DNA of 39,810 nt from Thermoanaerobaculia bacterium (GTDB lineage Bacteria; Acidobacteriota; Thermoanaerobaculia; Multivoradales; JAHZIX01): the NCBI GenBank assembly GCA_027069135.1, contig JALXFE010000489.1:1-39810 (forward strand), in the 5' to 3' direction. Position 1 is the stretch's first letter. Each line of letters begins with the position of its first letter. Shown one piece after another: positions 30,265 through 38,768 of this stretch. The notes under the pieces were generated by a model, which saw only the letters and a program-made list of their open reading frames with translations, was not told the origin of the DNA and searched no databases. A program made the translations under genes and the position numbers.

Positions 30265-30572
30265 TCCGCCTTCGTCCCGAGTTTGACTTCGATTGCGACC
30301 CGTTGGCCGTCCTTCTTCTCATACACCACGACCGTCCTCTCGCCAGCAACAACGTCTTCGCGGGAACTTGCGTCCTCGCCCCGCGAGAAGGACGTCGCCC
30401 CAGTGAGCAAGAATCTCTCCCTAGCGCCCTCGACGGTCACCAGGATGATCTGCGTTTCGTCGATCGACTCGATCGTTCCTTTCGCATCGTGTTTATGGCC
30501 CTCGTGGGCGAAGCCAGGAATGGTCAGCAGTAGGCCAGCAAGCAGGGGGATCGCCAAAATCATGGTTCTCAT
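30261..30572 (-). CDS. Small secreted His-rich protein next to the multicopper oxidase
   Basis: This 103-residue protein has a signal peptide (1-22). It is followed immediately by HEGHKHD, a likely N-terminal metal-binding motif, and a small beta-rich domain (GTIESIDETQIILVT, FLLTGATSFSRG, RTVVVYEKKDGQRVAIEVKL) of OB-like or DUF5666-like appearance. I do not recognise a named family. The ATG at 30572 is favoured because the GAAGGAG site lies inside the longer frame to 30590. It overlaps the oxidase start by 4 nt, suggesting a periplasmic copper-binding or partner role. This is inference. Confidence 0.65.
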   Translation of the reverse strand: MRTMILAIPLLAGLLLTIPGFAHEGHKHDAKGTIESIDETQIILVTVEGARERFLLTGATSFSRGEDASSREDVVAGERTVVVYEKKDGQRVAIEVKLGTKAE

Positions 30573-30600
30573 GGTTGTTCTCCTTCTCATGGGATCTGAG

Positions 30601-31227
30601 TCAGTGGTGATGTTTTTCTTCGTCTGTCGGGGGTGTCGGCTCGGAGCCGCCGGCTAGAAACCGTTCCATCTCTTGCTCCCTCTCGACCTCCTCCCGGCTG
30701 GTGGGGTTGAAACGTTTCATTTCTTTGAGCTCCCGTTTACTGATCTGAGGTAGGCGGCGGATGAAGTGCACCAGGCCCCAGCTCTCGTCACTCTCTTCCC
30801 CGGAGGCGCTACCCCAGGCCGGCATGCCGGTCAGTTTGATGCCGTTTTCGATGATCCAGAAAAGCTCGCCATCCGAAAGGTCTTGGGTTGCCGCTAGCGT
30901 CATGTCCGGAGAGCGGGGGTAGAGGCCACGGCCCAGGGCGGTATCGCCCTTGCCGTCGTTGCCGTGGCAGGAGGCACAATGGTCCGCCCAATGGCGCATG
31001 GCCTCGACCCTCAGTTCTTCGCTGGCCGGCACCGGATTTGCGCGCTTGCGGGCGGCCCGGGGAATCAAGTGGTGACGGGCTGTGCGCGCGACCTTCGCTT
31101 CGAGAGCGGGAGGGTCGGGGCGCGCCGAAACACCGCTCAGAGCGAATCCCACGACGGCGACGACTGCCAACGCACCGGCGACGGCGAAGGAGTAAAGCAA
31201 CAACCTTGCGGGTTTATCTAGAATCAT
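30601..31227 (-). CDS. Membrane-anchored monohaem cytochrome c
   Basis: This 208-residue protein has an N-terminal membrane helix (about 9-31) and a class-I cytochrome c domain with CASCH (84-88). A Met ligand lies in LTGMPAWGS (about 134), and the YPRSPDM loop is typical of c6/CcoP-like domains. The C-terminus is charged and ends in KHHH. Its place between the DUF3347 gene and the multicopper oxidase suggests it takes electrons from the oxidase or donates to it. GGAGG precedes ATG 31227. Confidence 0.85.
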   Translation of the reverse strand: MILDKPARLLLYSFAVAGALAVVAVVGFALSGVSARPDPPALEAKVARTARHHLIPRAARKRANPVPASEELRVEAMRHWADHCASCHGNDGKGDTALGRGLYPRSPDMTLAATQDLSDGELFWIIENGIKLTGMPAWGSASGEESDESWGLVHFIRRLPQISKRELKEMKRFNPTSREEVEREQEMERFLAGGSEPTPPTDEEKHHH

Positions 31228-31257
31228 GATGGTCCTCCAGGGTTGTCGGTCTCAGCA

Positions 31258-31806
31258 TCAGCCATCGACGATCTCACCGCAGGTGGGCATGGCTTGCCCG
31301 AAGTAGGGATTGCCGATCTCCCCCCCGGGCTGCAACCAGGATTTCTTGACCATGGGGCAGTAGGCGACCGCCGGAAGATCTCCCGTCGCCAGTTTGCGGA
31401 AACGCACCAGAGCTTTCGACAGTGGGTATAGAGCCTCCCGGGCGGCCCCGAGATCTGAAGCCTCAGCAAGACGGGTTGCGGCTTGCGACATCTCCGGCAG
31501 GATCTGCCGAGCCGCTGCGGCTTGGTCGAGGTGGACGCCCGCTTTCTCGGCACTGAAATCTTGACTCAGCGCCTCCGCGGTATCAGCGATAGCCTTGGCA
31601 TGGGCGGCGAGCCCCTCGGTGCCGTCCGCCAGGAGGGTCTGCCGAATCTCCTCGTAATGGCCCAGGATACCGCTGAAGGATAGGTCGCCTCGCAGGTCCT
31701 GGTCGTGGTCTGTTTCCCCAGCTCCGGCAAAGGCATTCGAAGCCGCGAGGAAGGTGAGGGTCACAGCGGCCACGGCCCGGGGAAGCTTTTCTCTTACTGC
31801 TTTCAT
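31258..31806 (-). CDS. DUF3347-type secreted protein
   Basis: This 182-residue protein has a signal peptide (1-26). It contains a helical bundle (GILGHYEEIRQTLLADG to the ALYPLSKALVRFR helix) and the diagnostic C-terminus YCPMVKKSWLQPGGEIGNPYFGQAMPTCGE. This is the DUF3347 signature also found at the C-terminus of some CusB-like adaptors, probably binding copper through Cys/Met. ATG 31806 is preferred for its AAGGAG spacing and the immediate signal peptide; an ATG at 31875 overlapping the RND stop (ATGA) would add 23 residues. It occupies the position that CusF has in other operons. Confidence 0.82.
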   Translation of the reverse strand: MKAVREKLPRAVAAVTLTFLAASNAFAGAGETDHDQDLRGDLSFSGILGHYEEIRQTLLADGTEGLAAHAKAIADTAEALSQDFSAEKAGVHLDQAAAARQILPEMSQAATRLAEASDLGAAREALYPLSKALVRFRKLATGDLPAVAYCPMVKKSWLQPGGEIGNPYFGQAMPTCGEIVDG

Positions 31807-31871
31807 ATTCATGACTCCTTTTTTCTTAGAGCGGGCGCCTTCGCGGCCACCCACGGTGATCGATTCGTGAT

Positions 31872-34800
31872 TCATGCGAGAGCCGAGCCCTCGGGTGCTT
31901 CTTCATCGTCGGTGTCTTCAGGGTGAGTCGGGTCCTCATCGTCAGCAAAGAGGGGTGTCTTCTCGAGGCTGATGCCCCGCCAGATGAAGTAGATCGCCGG
32001 GAAGACGACCAGCTCCGCCACAAACGAGGTGAAGACCCCGCCGACCATGGGGGCGGCGATGCGCCGCATGACGTCGGAGCCGGTGCCGGTGGCCCATAGG
32101 ATGGGCACTAAGGAGAAGAAGGTGGCGGCGACGGTCATCATCTTGGGTCGGATGCGCTGCACCGCGCCGTGATCGACGGCCTCCCGCAGGTGAGAGAAAG
32201 TGACCATGCGGCCCTCTTGCTTCCACCGGTCATAGGCGATATCGAGGTAGAGCAACATCACCACTCCGGTCTCCGCCGCCAACCCCGCCAGGGCGATCAG
32301 GCCGACGATGACCGCCACCGACCAGTTGTAGTCTAAGAAGTCCAACAACCAAACCGAACCGACCAAGGAAAAGGGAATCGCCGACAAGACGATGGCGGTC
32401 TTGATGATCGATTGGGTATGGAAGTAGAGGATCAGAAAGATCAGGAAGAGGGTGATGGGTACGATGATGAGGAGGCGCGCCTTGGCCCGCTCCATGTACT
32501 CATATTGCCCCGACCAGAAGATGGTGTAGCCGGGCGGCAGCTCGACCTGGGCAGCGACCTCCTCCTTGGCCCTTTCCACCCAGGAGCCGACGTCCACGCC
32601 GCGCAAGTCGACGTAGATCCAGGCGTTGGGTCGGGCGCCTTCGGATTTGATGCCCGGCGGTCCGTCCCGCAATTCGAGCTTGGCGAGCTGGCGCAGGGGC
32701 ACCTGCCCCCCCATGGGGGTCGCCACCAGGATCTCGCCCAGAGCTACCGGGCTGTCGCGCAACTCTCGCGGATAACGCACATTGATGGGATAGCGTTCGA
32801 GCCCCTCGACGGTCCAGGAGACGTTCATGCCGCCGACGGCGGAACGGATCACATCTTGGATATCCCCAACCCTGATACCGAAGCGGGCGGCGGCCTTTCG
32901 ATCGATATCGAAGTCGAGGTAGCTGCCCCCCATGACCCTTTCGGCGTAGGCGGAGAGCGTTCCCGGCAACGGCTTTACCACCGCTTCGACGCGCTTGGCA
33001 ATGTCCTCCAAAGTGCGTAGATCCGGGCCGCCGATCTTGATCCCTACGGGCGTTTTGATACCGGTGGAAAGCATGTCGATGCGGGTCTTGATGGGCATCG
33101 TCCAGGCGTTGGTAAGGCCCGGAATCTGCACTGCCCGATCCATCTCGGCGATGAGCTGGTCGCGGGTCAACCCCTCTCGCCACTCGCTGGGATCCTTGAG
33201 CACGATGGTGGTCTCGATCATCGACAGGGGCGCCGGATCGGTGGCGGTTTCGGCGCGGCCTACTTTGCCGAACACGGTTTCCACCTCCGGGAAGGTACGG
33301 ATGATCTTGTTGGTCTGCTGCAGGATCTCCTTCGCCTTGGTGATGGACAGGCCCGGGAAGGTCGTCGGCATATAGAGCAGATCTCCCTCCCACAAGGGTG
33401 GCATGAACTCCGAGCCGATGCGCTGCATGGGAATAACCGTCACCGCCAACAAGACGATCATGGCCACGATCACCGACCATCGCCAACGCAGCGCCAGATG
33501 GAGGAGCGGCGTGTAGAGGTAGCGCAGCAGCCGCGACACCGGGTGCTTGGCCTCGCCGTGAATCTTGCCGCGCACAAACCAGAACATCAGCACCGGCACC
33601 ACGGTCACCGCCAGGATCGCCGACATGCCCATGGCGTAGGTCTTGGTGAAGGCCAGAGGGCTGAAAAGCCTCCCTTCCTGAGCTTGGAGGGTGAACACCG
33701 GCATGAAGGAGACGGTGATCACAAGAAGGGTAAAGAAAAGCGTCGGGCCGACCTCCTGCGCTGAACGCAGGATGATCTCGAAGTGACTTCTCTTACCTTG
33801 CCACTCCTCGTAATGCTTGTGGGCGTTCTCCACCATGATGATGGCGGCATCCACCAGCACCCCGATGGAGATGGCGATCCCCCCCAGCGACATGATGTTC
33901 GCCCCCAGCCCTTGCCAGCGCATGAGAATGAACGCCAGCAGAATCGACAGCGGAATCGACACGATGGCGACGAAGGCGGAACGGAAATGGAAGAGAAAGA
34001 GGATACAGATCAACGAGACGACGACGAGCTCCTCGATCAGCGTATCGGTGAGGGTCGCGATGGAACGTTCGATCAGGCCACTGCGGTCGTAGGCGACCTC
34101 GATCTCGACATCGTCCGGCAGACCCGCCTTGAGCTCCTCCAATTTTTTCTTGACCCGCTGAATCGTCGTCCGGGTATCCGCGCCGGAGCGCACCACGACG
34201 ATGCCGCCGACGGTCTCGCCCTCACCGTTCCAATCCGCCAGCCCGCGACGGATCTCCGGTCCGATGACCACCCGAGCCACGTCCTTGAGGAGCACCGGAA
34301 CGCCCCCCGGGCCAACGGCGAGGACGATGTCCTCGAGGTCGCTGACACCCTTGATGTAGCCCCGCCCGCGGACCATGTACTCCCGTTCGGCCATCTCCAA
34401 GAGACGGCCGCCGACGTCGATGTTGGATTGTTGAATCGCCTGCTTGATCGTCTTGAGCGGCATGCTGTAGGCCCGCAGCCGTACCGGATCGACCTCCACC
34501 TGGTATTGGCGCACGAAGCCGCCGATGGAAGCGACCTCCGAGACGCCGTCCACCGACGACAGGCCGTATTGCAAGTACCAATCCTGGAGGCTGCGCAGCT
34601 CCGCCAAAGAGCGCTCGGGAGAGTTGAGGACATACATGAAGGCCCAACCGACGCCGGTGGCGTCGGGGCCGAGCTGGGGCGCGACCCCGGGGGGCAGCTT
34701 GCCCGCCAGCCCGGACAGGTATTCGAGGACCCGCGAGCGAGCCCAATAGAGGTCCGTGCCGTCCTCGAAAATCACGTACACGAAGGAGAAGCCGAAGAAG

Positions 34801-35057
34801 GAATACCCCCGCACCACCTTGGCAAACGGCACCGACAACATCTTGGAGGTCAGGGGATAGGTGACCTGGTCCTCGATCACCTGCGGAGCTTGGCCAGGAA
34901 ACTCGGTGTAAATGATCACCTGGACGTCGGATAGATCAGGAATGGCGTCGACGCGGGTTTCGCGAATCGACCACACGCCGCCTAAGACGGCGAGCAGGAG
35001 AGCCACGACCACCATTAGCTGGTTCTTGAGAGACCATTCGATGAGACGGTTGAGCAT
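31872..35057 (-). CDS. cusA: CusA-type heavy-metal RND pump (system 2)
   Basis: This 1061-residue protein has canonical length and motifs. It contains DAIPDLSDVQVI (37-48) and helix-4 GGIAISIGVLVDAAIIMVENAHK with Asp403 and Glu410. The later AETGVVML and RIRPKMMT supply the remaining proton-relay residues, and the metal-site Met residues occur in LLYMPTT and IDMLSTG. The third Met of E. coli CusA (WRPGMT) corresponds to WREGLT here. It uses proton influx to drive Cu(+)/Ag(+) or related cation export through adaptor and TolC. GGGGGA precedes ATG 35057. This pump is the conventional counterpart of the divergent one at 8450-12316. Confidence 0.95.
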   Translation of the reverse strand: MLNRLIEWSLKNQLMVVVALLLAVLGGVWSIRETRVDAIPDLSDVQVIIYTEFPGQAPQVIEDQVTYPLTSKMLSVPFAKVVRGYSFFGFSFVYVIFEDGTDLYWARSRVLEYLSGLAGKLPPGVAPQLGPDATGVGWAFMYVLNSPERSLAELRSLQDWYLQYGLSSVDGVSEVASIGGFVRQYQVEVDPVRLRAYSMPLKTIKQAIQQSNIDVGGRLLEMAEREYMVRGRGYIKGVSDLEDIVLAVGPGGVPVLLKDVARVVIGPEIRRGLADWNGEGETVGGIVVVRSGADTRTTIQRVKKKLEELKAGLPDDVEIEVAYDRSGLIERSIATLTDTLIEELVVVSLICILFLFHFRSAFVAIVSIPLSILLAFILMRWQGLGANIMSLGGIAISIGVLVDAAIIMVENAHKHYEEWQGKRSHFEIILRSAQEVGPTLFFTLLVITVSFMPVFTLQAQEGRLFSPLAFTKTYAMGMSAILAVTVVPVLMFWFVRGKIHGEAKHPVSRLLRYLYTPLLHLALRWRWSVIVAMIVLLAVTVIPMQRIGSEFMPPLWEGDLLYMPTTFPGLSITKAKEILQQTNKIIRTFPEVETVFGKVGRAETATDPAPLSMIETTIVLKDPSEWREGLTRDQLIAEMDRAVQIPGLTNAWTMPIKTRIDMLSTGIKTPVGIKIGGPDLRTLEDIAKRVEAVVKPLPGTLSAYAERVMGGSYLDFDIDRKAAARFGIRVGDIQDVIRSAVGGMNVSWTVEGLERYPINVRYPRELRDSPVALGEILVATPMGGQVPLRQLAKLELRDGPPGIKSEGARPNAWIYVDLRGVDVGSWVERAKEEVAAQVELPPGYTIFWSGQYEYMERAKARLLIIVPITLFLIFLILYFHTQSIIKTAIVLSAIPFSLVGSVWLLDFLDYNWSVAVIVGLIALAGLAAETGVVMLLYLDIAYDRWKQEGRMVTFSHLREAVDHGAVQRIRPKMMTVAATFFSLVPILWATGTGSDVMRRIAAPMVGGVFTSFVAELVVFPAIYFIWRGISLEKTPLFADDEDPTHPEDTDDEEAPEGSALA

Positions 35058-35075
35058 CGCTTGAGTCCCCCTTAC

Positions 35076-36707
35076 CTAATGACCGGAGTGATCGGTCGCG
35101 GTCGCGGCCATCGGATCGTTCATGCCGCGGTCCACGATCATCTTCTGGATCGCTTCACGCAGCTTGGATTCGGAATCGAGGAGAAATTGAGCCGAGGTGA
35201 CGACCTCCGTGCCCGCTTCGAGACCGCTCAAAACCTGGGTGTAGCCTTGGGTCTCGTGGCCGATGATCACCTCCCGGGGTGCGAAACGACCCTCACCGAG
35301 GGCCTCCACCACGACGCTGCGTTGCCCGGTACGCAGCACTGCCTGGGCCGGCACGGCCACCGCATCGCGGACGATCACCGGTTGAAATTCCACCGTGGCG
35401 TACATTCCCTTGCGCAGTCGTCCGCCGGGGTTGGGCACTTCGATCTTGGCCCGCATCGTGCGGGTCTTCTCCGACAGCTCGGGCTCGAGAAAGCGCACCT
35501 TGCCGTGGAATGCCTCCCCGGGAAAATACGACAACTCGATCTCGGCGGGGGTTCCCTCACGGATCCAAGCGACCTGATCTTCGAAGACCTCGGCCGAAAT
35601 CCACAGACTCGACAGGTCGGCGATGTGGAAGATCTCCATACCCGGTTTGACCGCCATGCCTTCGAGGCCGGCCATGCGCTTCATGACCAAGCCGCTGGAA
35701 GGTGCCGCCACCTTGAGAGTGCGGAAAACCTCGCCGGTTTCTTCCAAGATGGAGATTTGCCGGGGCGAGATATCCCAGTAGCCGAGCCGGGTGCGGGCGG
35801 ATTCCACGAGAGACTCGGCCCGTTCCCGCGCATCCTGGGGCGCATCGGCCAGTTGCCGCGCAAAATCGAGGGCCGAGAGAAGCTCCTGCTCCGTCTGCAC
35901 CAGCTCCGGCGAGTAGACCTCGAAGAGCGACTGCCCCCGCCGCACCTTCTCCCCGACATAGTTGACATAGACCTTCTCGACCCAACCGGAATATTTGGTG
36001 GTCACGGTGACCATGCGTTGTTGGTCGTACTCCAAGTAGCCGACGGTGCGAATCAGTTGCGTGAGGTCTCGGCGCTCGACTACCTCGGTGCGCACATTCA
36101 TGTTCTGCACCACCGCCGCGTCGATCCGAACCGTCGCTGCGGAATCCACCGTGCCATCTGCCCCACTTCCCGCCCCATCGGCGTAGACCGCCACGTAGTC
36201 CATTCCCATACTGTCCTTGGCGGGCACCGGCGAGGTGATCGTCGGATCCATGGGATTGCGGTAAAAGAGAAGCTCTCGCTCTCCTGAAGGCGTCTTCGAG
36301 GACGGCGTCGACGGCGGTGGGGTCGCGACCAATTCGAGGCCGTCGATGGGGCACTCCCCGGGCTCGTCTTCCACGATATTCGGATGCTCGGGGCAGACCC
36401 AACGCTGCTGCGAGGCGGCGTGATCATGGGCTCCGACGGTTTCGTCCATGCCCCGAATGGGCACCATATCCATGCCGCAGATCGGGCAGGGACCGGGACC
36501 GTGCTCCAGGACGTGGGGATGCATGCCGCAGGTCCAAAGCTGGCCGTCCGTTTCGGTGCCGTCATGGGCGGCTGGAGAAGCCGCCTCCTTGCGAAGACCG
36601 AGCAGATCCTGTGGCAGGAGCTGCGCTAACAACACCCCGGAGACGACGGCCACAAGGAGCAGAATCGCCCAGCGCAAAGTCTTCTTGCGGTTCTTTTTAT
36701 CGGTCAT
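35076..36707 (-). CDS. cusB: CusB-type periplasmic adaptor with N-terminal heavy-metal-binding modules (system 2)
   Basis: This 543-residue protein has a membrane anchor (11-30) and a His/Cys/Met-rich region. Module 1 (58-84) is LWTCGMHP...CPICGMDMVPI. Module 2 (103-128) is RWVCPEHP...CPIDGLELV, where the last Cys is Asp122. The CusB-type segment 148-176 is FYRNPMDP...SMGMDY. Sandwich, alpha-hairpin and barrel domains of the adaptor follow (GWVEKVYVNYVGEKVRRGQSL; APSSGLVMKRMAGLEGMAV). It ends in a His (DHSGH). The gene overlaps the TolC stop by 11 nt and lies 18 bp before the RND gene. Confidence 0.93.
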   Translation of the reverse strand: MTDKKNRKKTLRWAILLLVAVVSGVLLAQLLPQDLLGLRKEAASPAAHDGTETDGQLWTCGMHPHVLEHGPGPCPICGMDMVPIRGMDETVGAHDHAASQQRWVCPEHPNIVEDEPGECPIDGLELVATPPPSTPSSKTPSGERELLFYRNPMDPTITSPVPAKDSMGMDYVAVYADGAGSGADGTVDSAATVRIDAAVVQNMNVRTEVVERRDLTQLIRTVGYLEYDQQRMVTVTTKYSGWVEKVYVNYVGEKVRRGQSLFEVYSPELVQTEQELLSALDFARQLADAPQDARERAESLVESARTRLGYWDISPRQISILEETGEVFRTLKVAAPSSGLVMKRMAGLEGMAVKPGMEIFHIADLSSLWISAEVFEDQVAWIREGTPAEIELSYFPGEAFHGKVRFLEPELSEKTRTMRAKIEVPNPGGRLRKGMYATVEFQPVIVRDAVAVPAQAVLRTGQRSVVVEALGEGRFAPREVIIGHETQGYTQVLSGLEAGTEVVTSAQFLLDSESKLREAIQKMIVDRGMNDPMAATATDHSGH

Positions 36708-38112
36708 GATCTTGACTCTCCTGCAAAGGATTCAAGGAACGGGCGATCGCCCGTTCGAGCTGTGCGAGGGCTACCGCTAGATCCGTACGGGTTCGCGCGG
36801 TCGCGGTCTGGACATCGAAAAGCACGACTTCGGCATCCAAGAGGTCGACGGCATTCAGCTTGCCGGTTCTATAGGCCGTCTCTGCCGAGCGCAGAGCCTC
36901 TCTCGCCTGTATTCGGAGGACCGTTTCGAGCAGGTGCCAATGCTCGAAGAGCAATGGCATGCGGGCGGTGAGGTCGCCGATCGAACGTTCGATCCCGGCG
37001 AGGATCCGCCGCTTGTCCTCTTCGGCGGCCCAGCGGTTGGCCTGGGCCTCCTCCACTCCGGCTTCGAGCTTGCGCCGCCACACCGGCAAATTTAGGGAGC
37101 CGGTGAGCGCGAAGACGTCGTCACCGTTGTCTGGCGGAGGGCTGAGGCGACCGGCACGATCCTCCCGACGCCCAACCGCGGTATAGGAAAGGCCTAGGGT
37201 GACGTCCGGACGGAAGGCCTTGCCGGCGAGGTCGATGAGGGCCCGACGCGCCGCGATTTTCGCGTCCGCTGCCGCCAGCTCCGGGCGCTGCCCCAAAGCA
37301 TCTCGGCGCAAGCCTGCGCGATCGAAAACCAGCTCTCGGGGTTCGGGTACCGTCAAGGCGCCTACGGGCAAGTCCGCAGGTCGGTCCCGCAACGCGTTCA
37401 AGGCAGCCAACAAGGAGGCGCGACGCTCCGGGATTTCGAGCAAACGGGTATCGATGCGGGTGATCTGCGCCTGGATTCGAACGATCTCCTGCTGCAACCC
37501 GTTGCCTGCCGCGTAGCGCGCTTGGGCTGCCTTTTCGAAACGCACCAAAGTCCCACGTTCCGCCTTGACGATGCCTTCGTGGGAATCGAGAAAGCTCAGC
37601 TCATAGGCAAGCCGGCGCCCTTCGGTGAGCATCTCGAGACGGATCGCCTCGACCTCCGCCTCAGCGGCGGCGGCGGTGTACAGGGCTGCCTGTTCCTTGA
37701 GCGCTAGCTTGCCGAACCAGGGGAGCTTTTGCCGGATCGCAGCACTGAGCTTCTGCGGCCCGACCCGGGTTTCCGGTGGCAGCACGAAGAGGGTCAAGGC
37801 CGCGACCGGATCGGGGAGGGCGCGCACCTGGGGCGCCCGAACGGCCGCCGCGGCGGCGAGCTGTCTAGCCCGGGCGATATCAGGATTGCGCTCCAGGACC
37901 TCGCGCACAACCTCGCGTAGCGCGATGGGCTCCAGGGCCTGAAGCAAAGCCCCCGCCGGCTCCCCCCCGGTTTCCGAGCCCGAAATTTTCTCGCCTGGGA
38001 TTTCCTGTGCTGGAGTCTCCGGCTGGGCGATGGCCGGGGCACAAAAAAAGGTCGCCAAAAGCATCGTCGTCTGGCTCGCGACGAGCCAGGACACAAACTT
38101 CCGATGAAGCAT
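36697..38112 (-). CDS. cusC: CusC/TolC-type outer-membrane channel (system 2)
   Basis: This 471-residue protein has a signal peptide (about 1-29, ending APAIA-QP) and an acidic linker. Two TolC half-repeats follow (PDPVAALTLFVLPPETRVGP, then VFALTGSLNLPVWRRKL as the second beta segment). It begins a standard TolC, adaptor, RND operon and should form the outer-membrane duct. AAAGGAGA precedes ATG 38112. A small hairpin lies in the leader (38141-38157). Confidence 0.9.
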   Translation of the reverse strand: MLHRKFVSWLVASQTTMLLATFFCAPAIAQPETPAQEIPGEKISGSETGGEPAGALLQALEPIALREVVREVLERNPDIARARQLAAAAAVRAPQVRALPDPVAALTLFVLPPETRVGPQKLSAAIRQKLPWFGKLALKEQAALYTAAAAEAEVEAIRLEMLTEGRRLAYELSFLDSHEGIVKAERGTLVRFEKAAQARYAAGNGLQQEIVRIQAQITRIDTRLLEIPERRASLLAALNALRDRPADLPVGALTVPEPRELVFDRAGLRRDALGQRPELAAADAKIAARRALIDLAGKAFRPDVTLGLSYTAVGRREDRAGRLSPPPDNGDDVFALTGSLNLPVWRRKLEAGVEEAQANRWAAEEDKRRILAGIERSIGDLTARMPLLFEHWHLLETVLRIQAREALRSAETAYRTGKLNAVDLLDAEVVLFDVQTATARTRTDLAVALAQLERAIARSLNPLQESQDHDR

Positions 38113-38140
38113 GATTCTCCTTTCGAGTAGATTTCGCCGA

Positions 38141-38157
38141 GCGTCTCAAAGAGACGC
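38141..38157. promoter_or_regulatory. Perfect 7-bp hairpin/dyad in the leader of TolC system 2
   Basis: GCGTCTC-AAA-GAGACGC is a perfect inverted repeat between the Cys-rich protein gene and the TolC gene. It could be an operator, an attenuator stem or an mRNA stability element; no T-run follows. Confidence 0.4.
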
Positions 38158-38182
38158 GGCACGCACTACGCCGAGTTGAGAA

Positions 38183-38638
38183 TCAAATGAGGAAAGCGCT
38201 ATGGAGCGTGTACAGAGGCTGAGGGGCGGGTTGCAGGGCCTTGTGAGGGTCGCGATCCATCCAATGAGCCTGGACGACCGGCACGACCACCGAGCCCACG
38301 GGCTCGAGGACGACCTTGAGAACGAAACCGTAGGAAGCCGAGATGGCAGGAACGCCGGTGGCTTCCGGATCCGGTGCCGTAGAGATAGAGCAGCAGTCGC
38401 CAGGACCCGCCAGAGAGGTGACGGAGGGACACGGCGCCGACTGCCCGGTGGTTTTCATCGTCGCCGAGCAGTGATCTTCGGTCATAGAATCTTCGGCTGC
38501 GGCTTTGCCCGGGCCTGACATTCCAGCCATCTGCGCGAGCTCACAACGATCCTGCGCACAGCTGCCACAGAGCGACGCGGTGAGCGGCGCGGTGAGAAAC
38601 AGCAGGATGAGGGCTCCACAGAGCGTACGAATTGCCAT
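38183..38638 (-). CDS. Secreted Cys/Met-rich protein of unknown function
   Basis: This 151-residue protein has a signal peptide (about 1-20). The mature N-terminal half carries many Cys, Met and His residues: CGSCAQDRC, MAGMSG, DHCSATM, APCPSV and GDCCS. The C-terminal half is hydrophobic and beta-prone (GFVLKVVLEPVGSVVVPVV) and ends YTLHSAFLI. The Cys/Met content and position as first gene before CusCBA suggest a periplasmic copper-binding role. I recognise no family. The start is uncertain: ATG 38638 or 38641 give the cleanest signal peptide, while the open frame extends to 38770 across the divergent promoter region. Confidence 0.6.
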   Translation of the reverse strand: MAIRTLCGALILLFLTAPLTASLCGSCAQDRCELAQMAGMSGPGKAAAEDSMTEDHCSATMKTTGQSAPCPSVTSLAGPGDCCSISTAPDPEATGVPAISASYGFVLKVVLEPVGSVVVPVVQAHWMDRDPHKALQPAPQPLYTLHSAFLI

Positions 38639-38768
38639 CATCTGGAGTGTAGCCGGCACCATGATGGAACGCAAGCGCGAGCGATGGGACAGGCAGCGAG
38701 GTTCGACTCTGATACGATTTCTTCTATGTTGATGCAGCGTATTTCTTGATGCCACGGGGGACAGGTTC
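38639..38768. promoter_or_regulatory. Divergent intergenic region
   Basis: These 130 bp separate the minus-strand Cys-rich/Cus operon from the + strand ELWxxDGT gene and must hold the promoter of at least the 38.6-24.6 kb operon unless transcription enters from outside. I see no sigma-54 element here. AT-richer hexamers around 38705-38755 could serve as sigma-70-type boxes but none is clear. Confidence 0.4.

Noticed and set aside
33783-34934. Long + strand open frame opposite the system 2 RND gene
   Set aside because: Antisense shadow of the pump with the same low-information composition.
35061-36287. Long + strand open frame opposite the system 2 adaptor
   Set aside because: Antisense shadow; the minus-strand adaptor has clear domains and overlaps its operon neighbours properly.
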